The translations under genes were made by a program, and so were the position numbers. This document shows, piece after piece, positions 46,705 through 55,671 of a DNA stretch of 64,000 bases. Below the pieces are notes generated by a model. It worked only from the letters and a program-made list of their open reading frames with translations, was not told where the DNA came from and did no database searches. The DNA comes from Paracoccaceae bacterium (lineage in GTDB: Bacteria > Pseudomonadota > Alphaproteobacteria > Rhodobacterales > Rhodobacteraceae): NCBI GenBank assembly GCA_028284605.1, contig JANQRL010000040.1, forward strand, positions 1 to 64,000, given 5' to 3'. Positions within the stretch are counted from its first letter, which is position 1; the number at the start of each line of letters is the position of its first letter.

Positions 46705-47727
46705 CTAAGCCGATGCACGCATTACCAATTTTCCCTCGAACAGCATCTCGGTGCCGGCAACCGACTCGCGCCCCTCCCCGATCAGCCGGAACAGCGTCTC
46801 TACGCTGCGATTCGAAATCGCGTCGTAGTCCTGCGACACCGTGGTCAGCGGCGGGCAGGTGAAGCGCGCGAAGGGATGATCGTCATGACCGGCGATCCGC
46901 AGCGTCTTGTCTTCGCCATGGCCGACCTCAGCGCCCGTCGCGTAGGCCGCGGCCAGAACGCCGATCGCCAGCCGGTCGTTGCTGCACAGCACCGTATTCG
47001 TGCTGAGCCGCCCGGTCTTGAGGATATTGAGGCCGCCGGCATAGCCGATCTCCTCGAAATCCCAGGTTTCGCCATCGACCCGAATCACATCCGGCACATG
47101 CCCCAGGGCCTCCATCGCGTGGATATAGGCCTCGCGGCGCTTGTTGGCATTCGGGTTCACCGGCTGCATCTCGAAGAAGCACGGCGGCTCGCCCGTCCGG
47201 CAGAGGTAGTCGACAATCATCGGCACGGACTGGAAGTTGTCCGATCCGATGAAGGCCTCGCCGACCCCGTCGATTTTGCTGTCGAAGAGAACGGTCGGAA
47301 CGTCCCGGCAAAAGGCTTCGACCGCCCTGCGGTCCGACGACCGGCCGAGCGGGGCCAGGAGCACGCCGGCGGGTTTCAGGGATCGCAGCGTCTCGAGGAT
47401 ATCGGTCTCCAGCTCGGTTTGGCCGTGGGAGCTGAACAGGGTCGGAGAGAAGCCGGCATCGATGCAGCGGCGCTCCAGATTGCGGGCGATTTCGGCGAAG
47501 AACGGGTCGGCCAGATAGGGCACGACGATCCCGATATTCTTCGTCAGCCGGCGATTCTGGTTCATCGCAAAGACGTTCGGGCGGTAGTCGAAGCGCTCCA
47601 GCGCGTCCTCGATCTTCCTCCGCGTCGAGGCCCGCACGCTGCCCGGATCGTTGAAGTATTTTGACACGGTCGGACGGGAAATCCCGCTGACGGCGGCGAA
47701 TTCCTCCATGTTCCTGATCTTGTCCAT
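46705..47727 (-). CDS. LacI family regulator of the polyol operon
   Basis: A 340-residue LacI-type repressor. The helix-turn-helix and hinge are in EEFAAVSGISRPTVSKYFNDPGSVRASTRRKIEDALERFDYRPN; the periplasmic-binding-like effector domain starts near KNIGIVVPYLADPFFAEIA. The ATG at 47727 (MDKIRNMEEF) fits better than the frame to 47748. It lies directly upstream of the smo genes with an operator between. In Rhodobacter sphaeroides the smo operon is described with a different type of regulator, so this may be a lineage variation. Confidence 0.9.
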   Translation of the reverse strand: MDKIRNMEEFAAVSGISRPTVSKYFNDPGSVRASTRRKIEDALERFDYRPNVFAMNQNRRLTKNIGIVVPYLADPFFAEIARNLERRCIDAGFSPTLFSSHGQTELETDILETLRSLKPAGVLLAPLGRSSDRRAVEAFCRDVPTVLFDSKIDGVGEAFIGSDNFQSVPMIVDYLCRTGEPPCFFEMQPVNPNANKRREAYIHAMEALGHVPDVIRVDGETWDFEEIGYAGGLNILKTGRLSTNTVLCSNDRLAIGVLAAAYATGAEVGHGEDKTLRIAGHDDHPFARFTCPPLTTVSQDYDAISNRSVETLFRLIGEGRESVAGTEMLFEGKLVMRASA

Positions 47728-47918
47728 GCCGTCCCCAGTGCCGTCCACGTCCGACAGGCACCGCGTCGGCTTCCGTCGGACTTTCCGCGCGACAAGTATA
47801 GATTTTACATCGCGCCGCTCAAGCCGACAGAAAGAGCCGGCGGCGCGAGATCCGCACGGCGGCGCGCAGCGCCTGCGCTTTCGCCCGTCTCCCGCGGATG
47901 GGGCCCGGATGTCGCCGC

Positions 47919-49025
47919 TCAGGAATGGACCGCGGCGGGAGCGCCGAGCGCCGCTTCATCGGGATGGACGCCGAGGCCGGGCGCCTCGGGCAGGTGCAGA
48001 TGACCGTCGACGTTGCGCGGCCCGCGCCCGCCCGCGATCTCGGCCGTGATCATGTCCTGACAGGCCCAGACGCCGAGGCAATGCGCGTCCGGGATCGTCG
48101 CCGCGAGGTGCAGCGCCTCGGTATCGGCCAGAACCGAGCCGCCGGTGGCCATCACGAACATGTCGATCCCGTGGGCCAGCGCGATATCCCGCATCCGCGC
48201 CGCCTTGGTCAGCCCGCCGACCCGATTGAGCTTGATCCCGAAAACCTCCGCCAGCCCGTCCCGCGCGATCCGCGCCGCGTCCTGTAGCGTCACCAGGCTC
48301 TCATCGACCGAAACCGGCGTGGCGTGTTTGCCGGCGAGGGCGGCGATATCGTCGAGCGTCTCGCAGGGCTGCTCGACCATCACATGCAGGTCCTCGACCG
48401 CCCGCATCACGCGGAGCGCCTGCTGACGGGTCCAGCCGCGATTGACATCATAGAGCACTCTCTCGTCCGAACGGCGGATCGCCTCGACATCCCGAATGCG
48501 CGCGATGTCCCGCTCCGCATCGCCGCCGATCTTCACCGAATGGGCGACATAGCCCCGGGCCCGGTAGCGCGCGATGACCTCCCGGGTCTCGTCGACGGTC
48601 TTGGCGCCAACCGAGGAGGCGATGGGCCGCGGCGTCCGCGACCCGCCGCCCATCAGGTCCGCAATCGGCAGCCCCGCCGCCTGCCCGGCAATATCCCAGC
48701 AGGCCATGTCGAGAGGCGCCTTGGCGTAAAGATGGCCCGGCAGCGCGAGGTCCATGGCCCGCTCCACCTCCAGCACCTTGCGCGGGTCGAGGCCAAGCAC
48801 GAACGGCGCCATGGTCTCGATTCCCGCCCGGATGCCGGGGCCATGGGCGGGCACATAGGTATGCCCCCACGGCGTCCCCTCGCCCCAGCCGATGAGCCCG
48901 GCATCGGTCTCCATCTTCACCAGCGTGGCGTCGAGCACCTCGAACTTCAGCCGCCCGCCGGAGAGCCAGTAGGGATGCTCCAGCGGCAGATCGACCTGAT
49001 AGACGGTGAGGCGGGCGATCTTCAT
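47919..49025 (-). CDS. Enolase-superfamily enzyme (MR/MLE type), first
   Basis: A 368-residue mandelate racemase/muconate lactonizing-type enzyme. The metal ligands are visible at the ends of barrel strands: YDVNRGW (Asp), MVEQPC (Glu) and SVDES (Asp/Glu). The strand-2 Lys is in HSVKIGG and the strand-6 Lys in IKLNRVGGL. The first Lys of the usual KxK is replaced by Ser. Related Rhodobacterales enzymes include cis-3-hydroxy-L-proline dehydratase and hydroxyproline-betaine epimerase. The exact reaction is not decidable here. It is the last gene of the six-gene operon and overlaps the DUF1801 gene by ATGA. Confidence 0.85.
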   Translation of the reverse strand: MKIARLTVYQVDLPLEHPYWLSGGRLKFEVLDATLVKMETDAGLIGWGEGTPWGHTYVPAHGPGIRAGIETMAPFVLGLDPRKVLEVERAMDLALPGHLYAKAPLDMACWDIAGQAAGLPIADLMGGGSRTPRPIASSVGAKTVDETREVIARYRARGYVAHSVKIGGDAERDIARIRDVEAIRRSDERVLYDVNRGWTRQQALRVMRAVEDLHVMVEQPCETLDDIAALAGKHATPVSVDESLVTLQDAARIARDGLAEVFGIKLNRVGGLTKAARMRDIALAHGIDMFVMATGGSVLADTEALHLAATIPDAHCLGVWACQDMITAEIAGGRGPRNVDGHLHLPEAPGLGVHPDEAALGAPAAVHS

Positions 49026-49429
49026 CGGCGCCCCTTGTCCCGGTGATAGGTCAGCGCCATCGCCGCGATCTGCTGGAACGCAGCCTCATCAAACGGAGCG
49101 CTCGCAGGCAGATGCACCGCCCGTGCCCTCTCGTAGGAGAACGCGCCGGGAAACCGGCTGCGGTAGCGATCCACCAGATCGGTCTGGCAGTGGACGAAGA
49201 GCGTGCAGGTGCCGGGCGCCGTCCACCCCAGCCGCAGTGTCGTCCCGGCCTTCTTCGCAGGCAGGAACGCGGGCTGGCCCCATTTCAGTGTCTCGGTGAG
49301 CGGCTGGGTGCCCGTGGCATCGGCAGCGGCATGGATCAGTGCGCGCATCCGCGCGAGCCGCGCCGCCACCAGGGGCGGCGCTTCGGCATAGACCGTCAGG
49401 ATGTCGGCAACGTCACTCACACCGTCCAT
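49022..49429 (-). CDS. DUF1801 domain protein
   Basis: A 135-residue small protein with the DUF1801 (YdhG-like) pattern: LARMRALIHAAADATG, LTETLKWGQPAFL, LRLGWTAPGTCTLFVHCQ and the closing AMALTYHRDKGRR. The family fold resembles a small phosphate- or iron-related binding domain, but its function is unknown. It lies between the two enolase-superfamily genes and overlaps both (13 bp with the upstream one, 4 bp with the downstream one), so it is a genuine operon member. Confidence 0.85.
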   Translation of the reverse strand: MDGVSDVADILTVYAEAPPLVAARLARMRALIHAAADATGTQPLTETLKWGQPAFLPAKKAGTTLRLGWTAPGTCTLFVHCQTDLVDRYRSRFPGAFSYERARAVHLPASAPFDEAAFQQIAAMALTYHRDKGRR

Positions 49430-50523
49430 TCCATCACCGGCTCGCCGAGGCTCTCAAAATTCGGCGTCACGCCGAGGCCCGGCGCGTCCGGCGCATAGAG
49501 CCGCCCGTCCCGCGCCACCGCCCCGCCGATCCCTGTCGAGCGGGTGTTGTAATTCATCAGATCGGTGGTGTTCTGGAGGTACTCCGCCGGCGTCGAGGCG
49601 GCGAAATGGGCCACGGCGGCGCTCGCGATCTCGCCGCCCCAGCTGTCCTCGCTGACCACCGGAATGCGGTTCTCCACCAAATAGTCGCGCACCCGTCGCG
49701 CCTTGCTGAGCCCGCCGAGATTGGAAATCTTCAGGCAGCACAGTTCCGCCCCGCGATCCGCGACGATCCGCTGTGCCGCCGCGATCCCCGTGATGCATTC
49801 GTCGAGCTTCATCGGCTGCTCGGCCACCCGGCGCACTTGCTGGCATTCCGCATAGGTCCGGCAGGGCTGTTCGAGGATGTAATCGAGGTCCCGCGTCTCC
49901 CGCGCCACCCGGATCGCGTGGTCCACCCGCCAGCCCTGATTGGCATCGGCCATCGCCGTCTCTCCGGGGCGCAGCAGCGGCACCGCGGCCCGGATACGCT
50001 CGATATCCCCGGACCAATCGGCGCCGACCTTGATCTGGAACTGCCGGTAGCCGGCGGCACGATAGCCCTCCATCTCGGCAATGGTCTCGTCCCGCGGCTT
50101 CTGCGGCACGACCCGGTACATCGGTGCCCCGTCGGTGAGCTTGCCGCCCATGAGCATCCAGACCGGCTGACCACTGGCCTGGCCGAGGATGTCCCAACAG
50201 GCCGCGTCGAAGGGCGCCTTGGCATAGCCGTGGCCCTGAACGCCATGATCCATCAACCGCTCGATCCGGGCCACCTGACGGGGGTCCTCGCCGATCAGCT
50301 TCGGCGCCACTAGCCGCGCGAGCGCCGGGACCCCCTCGGAATGGGCCACCATGTAATTCTCGCCGCAGGGGGTGAACTCGCCGCAGCCCTGAAGACCGGC
50401 ATCGGTATCGACCACCACGACGCTGGCGCGCGCCACCTCGATGGCATTGCCCGCACCCCAACCATAGGACCCGCCCACGTAAGGCAGGTCGGTCTGGTAG
50501 ATGCGGATCCGGGTGATCTTCAT
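49417..50523 (-). CDS. Enolase-superfamily enzyme (MR/MLE type), second
   Basis: A 368-residue paralogue of the enzyme at 47919-49025. Metal ligands are in MADANQGW, LEQPC and KLDECI. The strand-2 Lys is in FQIKVGAD and the strand-6 Lys in LKISNLGGLSKA; EDSWGGE near the C-terminus is where the acid/base partner would sit. The first Lys of KxK is Gln. Candidate activities are cis-3-hydroxyproline dehydratase or a related amino-acid or betaine racemase. Its ATG overlaps the cupin gene's stop (ATGA), tying it to that gene. Confidence 0.85.
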   Translation of the reverse strand: MKITRIRIYQTDLPYVGGSYGWGAGNAIEVARASVVVVDTDAGLQGCGEFTPCGENYMVAHSEGVPALARLVAPKLIGEDPRQVARIERLMDHGVQGHGYAKAPFDAACWDILGQASGQPVWMLMGGKLTDGAPMYRVVPQKPRDETIAEMEGYRAAGYRQFQIKVGADWSGDIERIRAAVPLLRPGETAMADANQGWRVDHAIRVARETRDLDYILEQPCRTYAECQQVRRVAEQPMKLDECITGIAAAQRIVADRGAELCCLKISNLGGLSKARRVRDYLVENRIPVVSEDSWGGEIASAAVAHFAASTPAEYLQNTTDLMNYNTRSTGIGGAVARDGRLYAPDAPGLGVTPNFESLGEPVMEWTV

Positions 50524-51134
50524 CGCGGCGCGCCGGTCTCTCGGTCGGGCAGGAGTTCGGGCACATCGTTCAGGCCCTCCCCCGCGTGCAAGGCCAGGGT
50601 CAGAACGGGCTGATCCACGGTGCGCAAGGCATGGGCCTGCCAGGGCGCGTGGTGGCTGGTGTCGCCCGCTGTCACCGCGCGCGCGGGCCGGCCCTCGGCC
50701 TCGAACACGCAGCCGCCGTCGATGACCGCATAGACCTCCTCGGCGGCATGCCGGTGCCAGGGGTAGCGCAGACCCGGGCCCCAATAGGCCACGAAGGCCA
50801 CCAGATCATCGGTTCGGAAATGGCCCGTGGGCCCTAGAAGCTCGAACCAGCCGTAGCGCGCCAGAAAGTCCGCCCCGACCTGATCTTCGGTATAGGTGAG
50901 CAGCCAGTCGATGCGATCTGCCGCCCCGACCACGGCCTCCGCCAGCGCGGCCCCCGCGCCACTCGCCGCGCCAGACGGAACATCGCGCGCGAGCTGCACC
51001 AGCGCCGGGACCGGGTTGGGGGCCTTGTCCGCGCGGTCCGGGGCCTCGGGCAGGTCGCGAAACGCCGCAAGCGCCGGGGTCGCACCAACAAAGGCCCGCG
51101 CCGCCCCATAGAGCCGCCCTAGAGGATCGGTCAC
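50520..51134 (-). CDS. DddQ-like cupin, candidate DMSP lyase
   Basis: A 204-residue protein from a GTG start at 51134 that overlaps the dehydrogenase stop as GTGA. The N-terminal half is helical. The cupin half holds YPWHRHAAEEVY, giving His127, His129, Glu133 and Tyr135, and later QAHALRT with His168. This H-x-H-x3-E-x-Y plus distal His arrangement and the spacing match the metal-binding and catalytic set of DddQ-type DMSP lyases (cleavage to DMS and acrylate). Length also fits. Activity is inferred: close relatives could act on other zwitterions. Confidence 0.75.
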   Translation of the reverse strand: MTDPLGRLYGAARAFVGATPALAAFRDLPEAPDRADKAPNPVPALVQLARDVPSGAASGAGAALAEAVVGAADRIDWLLTYTEDQVGADFLARYGWFELLGPTGHFRTDDLVAFVAYWGPGLRYPWHRHAAEEVYAVIDGGCVFEAEGRPARAVTAGDTSHHAPWQAHALRTVDQPVLTLALHAGEGLNDVPELLPDRETGAPR

Positions 51135-52210
51135 GGCACCACCACGATGTTGCCGGTATGGGCTTTGGCGATGAAGGCGGATTGCGCCGCGCGCAGCTCT
51201 TCGAGTGGATAGGTGGCGGCCAGGGCCGGCCTGATCTCGCCCGCCTCGATATAGCGGATCAAGGCCGGCATTACCTCCGGGTCGATCACCGTAGAGCCCG
51301 TGAAGGTCAGATCGCGCAGATAGAAGGTGCGCAGATCGAACTCCACGATGGGCCCGGCAATGGCGCCGGAACAGGTATAGCGCCCGCCCCGGGCCAGAAC
51401 CTCGATCAGCCGCGGCCAATAGGGCCCGCCGACGACATCCGCCACGACGCTGATCTCTTCGCCGCCCAAAGCGGCGGTGAGATCCTCCGGCGCCCGCGGC
51501 AGGATGCGGTCGGGGCCGAGTTCGGCCACGTTCGCATGTTTCGCTTCCGAGGCCATGGCGATCACCCGCGCCCCGCGCCGCTTGGCGAGCTGCACCAGCG
51601 CGCCTCCGACCCCGCCGGAGGCGCCCGGGACCAGCACCGTGTCGGCGCCCGTCACCCCGGCCCGGGTCAGCATCCCTTCGGCGGTGGAATAGGAGCAGGA
51701 GAAGGTGGCGAGTTCCGCATCGCTCAACTCCGACCGCACCACGAGCGCATTCCGCGCCGGGATCACCGTGTATTCGGCGAAGCCTCCGTCCCGTTCGGAG
51801 CCGAAATAGCCCGTCTTCGCCTTGTTCCCGGGGTCCTCGGGATCGCGCAGCCAATTGTCGGTGATGACCCGCTCGCCGATCCGCGCCCCGTCGACGCCGC
51901 CGCCCACCGCCACGATCTCGCCGCATGCATCGGCGCCCTGAATGCGCGGAAAGGCGATGGGCGCGCCGCCCCAGGACGGGTCCTCCTCCGCCGGCGTGCC
52001 GGAGGCCGCGCCCGTCGCCCCGGTCACCGCCTTGGAATACCAGCCGACCCGGGTGTTCACATCCGTATTGTTGAGCCCGCACGCCCCGACCCGGATCAGC
52101 ACCTCGCCCGGGCCGGGATCGGGGCGCGGCCAGTCGGGGCGAAAGACGATCCGGTCGATATCGCCATGGCCCATCGTCACCATGGCGCGCATGGTGGCGG
52201 GCAGGGTCAT
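51131..52210 (-). CDS. MDR family quinone-type/zinc-binding dehydrogenase
   Basis: A 359-residue medium-chain dehydrogenase/reductase. The GroES-like N-domain carries EVLIRVGACGLNNTDVNTR and IQGADACGEIVAVG; the Rossmann domain has VLVPGASGGVGGALVQLA. The catalytic-zinc residues of classical alcohol dehydrogenases are not evident (Asn replaces the usual Cys/His positions), which fits quinone reductase-type or acryloyl-type reductases. It lies between the flavoprotein and the DddQ-like gene with 4-bp overlaps on both sides. If the cupin makes acrylate, a reductase of this superfamily (as AcuI is) would fit, but identity to AcuI is not claimed. Confidence 0.87.
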   Translation of the reverse strand: MTLPATMRAMVTMGHGDIDRIVFRPDWPRPDPGPGEVLIRVGACGLNNTDVNTRVGWYSKAVTGATGAASGTPAEEDPSWGGAPIAFPRIQGADACGEIVAVGGGVDGARIGERVITDNWLRDPEDPGNKAKTGYFGSERDGGFAEYTVIPARNALVVRSELSDAELATFSCSYSTAEGMLTRAGVTGADTVLVPGASGGVGGALVQLAKRRGARVIAMASEAKHANVAELGPDRILPRAPEDLTAALGGEEISVVADVVGGPYWPRLIEVLARGGRYTCSGAIAGPIVEFDLRTFYLRDLTFTGSTVIDPEVMPALIRYIEAGEIRPALAATYPLEELRAAQSAFIAKAHTGNIVVVP

Positions 52211-54690
52211 TGCGCGGCCTCCGCCACGGCATCGACCCGGGGCAGGAGGCTTTCCGGATCGTAGGCCGGCGCCCCGAGCACCTTCGCGGCGCGCGGTTCC
52301 CCGGCGATCACCACCTCCAACGCGGTGCCCGGCACGGCGGCCGCCGGCGCGATATAGGCGAAGGCCAGAACCTTACCGACGCTGTGCCCATAGGCGACCG
52401 AGGCGGTGGAGCCCACAACCCGGCCGTCGTGCAAGACCGCCTCACCGCCATGGCCATCATCCACCCCGTCCGGGGCGATCTCCAGATAAGCGCAAATCCA
52501 GGGCATCGCATCGCGACCCGCCAGCGTCGCCTCCTTACCGAGATACGCCTTGTCCACGCGCACGAAGCGCATCACGTCGGCCTCGGGTAGGGTGACCTCG
52601 TTCGTCAGTTCCCCGGCGCCCTTGAACCCCTTCTCCATCCGCAGGGCGTTCATCGCGAAGGAGCCATAGTCCGCGATCCCATGGGCCTGCCCGGCACTCG
52701 ACAGCGCCTCATAGACATCGCGGCAGGCGGCGTTCGGCATGTGCAGCTCCCAGCCCAGCTCCCCGGCATAGGACATCCGCAAGGCCCAGACCTCCTGGCC
52801 CGCGACACGGATGCGCTGGCCAGAGAGCCAGCGGAAGCTGCGATTGTCCAGCGGCGCCTCGGTGCAGGCCGCGAGCACGTCGCGGGCACGGGGGCCGTTC
52901 AGCGCCAGGGCCGCCCAATCCTCGGACAGATCGGTGACCCGAACCTCGCCGATCCGGGCGCCCGAATTTTCGACGAAAATTCGCCCCCCCGCGAGGTGAT
53001 CGAGCAGCCGCTGAGCAAAGAACGCGGCGCAGACCAGATAATACCGGTCCTCCGCCATCCGCACGATGGTCGTCTCCAGCTCGATCCGCCCGCGCCGGTT
53101 CAGCATATGGGTCAGGGTGATCGACCCGTCCTTCTGCGGCATCCGGTTCGCCGTCAGCCGGTCGAGCAGATCGTGGGCCCCCGGCCCTTCCACCAGCACC
53201 TTGGTGAAGGCGGTCACATCCATGATCCCGACCCGCTCGCGCACCGCCCGGACCTCTTCGCCGACGATCTCGTCCACCACATTGCGGCGGAAGGAATAAT
53301 GATCCTGCTGCGCCACACCGCCCCTGGCAAACCAGCGCGGGCGCTCGAAGCCATAGACCTCCTCATGGACCGCGCCCTTCCCCTTCAGCACCTCATGGAG
53401 CGGCGAGGGCTTCACCGGGCGCCCGGCGAGGCGGTTGAAATGGGGAAACGGGATCTCGTGGCGCAGGCAGTAATCCTCCTTCGCCTTCACCACCTGCCAC
53501 TCTTTCGTCGCGTAAGGTCCAAACCGGCGCGGGTCATACTCCCGCATCGAGATATCGGCCGCGCCATGGACCATCCAGCGCGCCAGTTCCCGGGTCAGGC
53601 CGGGCCCCCAGCCGATCCCGATCTGGGTGCCGCAGCAGCACCAGTAATTCCGCACCTCTGGCGCCGGACCGATCAGCGGATTACCGTCCGGCGGATGGCT
53701 GATCGCGCCATGGACCTCCCGCGTGATCCCCAGTTCGGCAAAGATCGGCATCCGGTCGAGTGCGGCCTCCAGCCACGGCATCACCCGGTCGTAATCGGCA
53801 TCGAAAAGCTCGTTCTCCGCCTCCCAGGGGCAGTGATCCTCCCAGACCGTATTGGGGTTCTCCTTCTCATAGATGCCGATCAGCCCGCGCTTTTGCTCCA
53901 TCCGGATATAGCCCGAGACCAGACGGTCATCGCGGATCACCGGCAATTCGCGGTCCAGCGCGTCGAACTCCGGCACGTTCTCGGTGACGAAGTAATGGTG
54001 CGTCATCGAGGTCATCGGCAATTGCAGCCCGGACCATTCCCCCATCTGCCGCGCATAGGTGCCGCCGGCATTGACGACGTGCTCGCAGCGGATCGTCCCC
54101 TTCTCGGTCTTCACCACCCACTCGCCCCCCGGCGCCTGGGTGATGTTCGTCGCCCGGCAGCGGCGAATGATCCGCGCGCCAAGCTGACGGGCCCCGGCGG
54201 CCAGCGCCATGGTGACGTTCGTCGGATCGACATGGCCGTCATCGGGGGTGTGGAGCGCGCCGAGCACCCCGCCCAGATTGTAGAACGGATGCAACTGCCG
54301 GATGCGATCCGGCCCGACCAGTTCGATATTGAACCCCAGCGACCGCCCGACCGACAGCGTGTGCCGCAGCCAGTCCATCTCATCCTCGGTATAGGCCAGC
54401 CGGAACGACCCGCAGCCATGCCAGGTCACCGCCTGCCCGGTCTCCGCCTCCAAGGCGCCGGAATAGAGCCCGATATTGTAGTCGACGCATTTGCCGAGCC
54501 CGAAGGAACTCGTCGAATGGGTGATCTGCCCGGCGGCGTGCCAGGTGGACCCGCTGGTCAGCTCCGCCTTTTCCAGGAGCACCACATCGCGCCAGCCCTC
54601 ATGGGCGAGATGATAGGCCAGGCCGCAGCCCATGATACCGCCGCCGACGATGACGACACGGGCGCTGGTGGGAAACTCGGACGGGGACAT
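52207..54690 (-). CDS. GcvT-fused FAD dehydrogenase (dimethylglycine/sarcosine type)
   Basis: An 827-residue enzyme. Residues about 10-400 form the FAD oxidoreductase: dinucleotide motif VVIVGGGIMGCG, then the SGSTWHAAGQI segment whose His can carry covalent FAD. Residues about 430-820 form GcvT-type folate-binding domains (LNRRGRIELETTIVRM, SYAGELGWELHMPN, FKGAGELTNEVTL). Relatives demethylate dimethylglycine or sarcosine and pass the methyl group to tetrahydrofolate. The ATG at 54690 is chosen over a TTG at 54696 because GAGAAGG is well placed. It is the first gene of the six-gene operon and implies an N-methylated substrate. Confidence 0.9.
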   Translation of the reverse strand: MSPSEFPTSARVVIVGGGIMGCGLAYHLAHEGWRDVVLLEKAELTSGSTWHAAGQITHSTSSFGLGKCVDYNIGLYSGALEAETGQAVTWHGCGSFRLAYTEDEMDWLRHTLSVGRSLGFNIELVGPDRIRQLHPFYNLGGVLGALHTPDDGHVDPTNVTMALAAGARQLGARIIRRCRATNITQAPGGEWVVKTEKGTIRCEHVVNAGGTYARQMGEWSGLQLPMTSMTHHYFVTENVPEFDALDRELPVIRDDRLVSGYIRMEQKRGLIGIYEKENPNTVWEDHCPWEAENELFDADYDRVMPWLEAALDRMPIFAELGITREVHGAISHPPDGNPLIGPAPEVRNYWCCCGTQIGIGWGPGLTRELARWMVHGAADISMREYDPRRFGPYATKEWQVVKAKEDYCLRHEIPFPHFNRLAGRPVKPSPLHEVLKGKGAVHEEVYGFERPRWFARGGVAQQDHYSFRRNVVDEIVGEEVRAVRERVGIMDVTAFTKVLVEGPGAHDLLDRLTANRMPQKDGSITLTHMLNRRGRIELETTIVRMAEDRYYLVCAAFFAQRLLDHLAGGRIFVENSGARIGEVRVTDLSEDWAALALNGPRARDVLAACTEAPLDNRSFRWLSGQRIRVAGQEVWALRMSYAGELGWELHMPNAACRDVYEALSSAGQAHGIADYGSFAMNALRMEKGFKGAGELTNEVTLPEADVMRFVRVDKAYLGKEATLAGRDAMPWICAYLEIAPDGVDDGHGGEAVLHDGRVVGSTASVAYGHSVGKVLAFAYIAPAAAVPGTALEVVIAGEPRAAKVLGAPAYDPESLLPRVDAVAEAAQ

Positions 54691-54786
54691 GGGCAAGCCT
54701 TCTCGGGAGGGGACCCCGAGAGGCTACTCGCACAAACATACCAAACGCAATCCCGAATGGCACAAATGTATCCTCGTCGCCCGCGC

Positions 54787-55668
54787 CTACAGCAGCCCGT
54801 CGGGTAGCGCCTGCTGCGACCGCGCGTCGATGCGGCGGAACCAGAAGGTGAGGATCGTCGCGGTGATCACGATGAAGAGCGAATAGAGCACCGGTAGCGC
54901 CAGGATCGCCTGCTGCTCTTCGCCCGAGAAGGTCAGCACGACGAGCGCCACGGCCAGCGGCCCGTTCTGGATGCCGGTCTCCAGCGCGATGGTCCGCACG
55001 TTCCTCGGATGCAGCCGCAGTGCGGAGGCGAACCCGTAGCCCACCCCGATCCCCAGAAGCCCGATCCCTATGGCGGCCATGAAGACGGCGGGCGGCGTGG
55101 TCATCAGAAAGCCCCAGTTCCGCGGCACCCAGCTCACCAGCAGGAACAGGATGAAGAAGATGCCAAGCGCGGAGCCGCCCAATTCCACCAGCGCGCCGAC
55201 ATTCGCGTTCCACTTCCGGAGCGCCATGCCGATCCCCACCGGCACCAGCAGGATCAGCAGGACCCCGATGATGTCCCCGGCCGGGATATCGACATTAAGC
55301 CCCGCCGCATAAAGCACCAGCAGGAGCGGGATCAGGATCACCCCGAAGATCGTGGAGGTCACCGTCATCAGCACCGACAGCGCCAGATTGCCCTTGGAAA
55401 AATAGGTGAAGATGTTCGAAGTCGTGCCCCCGGGCATACAGCCCATGATCAGAAGCCCGATCTTCACCGGATCGCTCACCGGCAGGACCAGCGCGAGGGT
55501 GAAGGCGGTGAGCGGCATGATCCCGTATTGCGAGGCGAGCCCGATGAAGAGCCCATAGGGCCGCTTCAGCGCCAGGGTGAAATCCTTGAAGGTCAGCGAC
55601 GCCCCCATGCCGAGCATAATGACGGCCATCATGATGGCGAGGATCGCCTGTTCGAGCGGTCCGACCAT
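54787..55668 (-). CDS. BASS family sodium symporter
   Basis: A 293-residue bile acid:Na+ symporter-family protein with nine to ten hydrophobic segments. The conserved Na-site regions are MGCMPGGTTSNIFTYFSKGNLALSV and the crossover ALETGIQNGPLAVALVVL. The family carries organic anions such as pantoate, pyruvate and sulfonates as well as bile acids. It follows the CoA ligase gene by 3 bp and precedes the flavoprotein operon by about 97 bp, all on the same strand, so it may supply that pathway's substrate or product. Confidence 0.9.
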   Translation of the reverse strand: MVGPLEQAILAIMMAVIMLGMGASLTFKDFTLALKRPYGLFIGLASQYGIMPLTAFTLALVLPVSDPVKIGLLIMGCMPGGTTSNIFTYFSKGNLALSVLMTVTSTIFGVILIPLLLVLYAAGLNVDIPAGDIIGVLLILLVPVGIGMALRKWNANVGALVELGGSALGIFFILFLLVSWVPRNWGFLMTTPPAVFMAAIGIGLLGIGVGYGFASALRLHPRNVRTIALETGIQNGPLAVALVVLTFSGEEQQAILALPVLYSLFIVITATILTFWFRRIDARSQQALPDGLL

Positions 55669-55671
55669 GGC

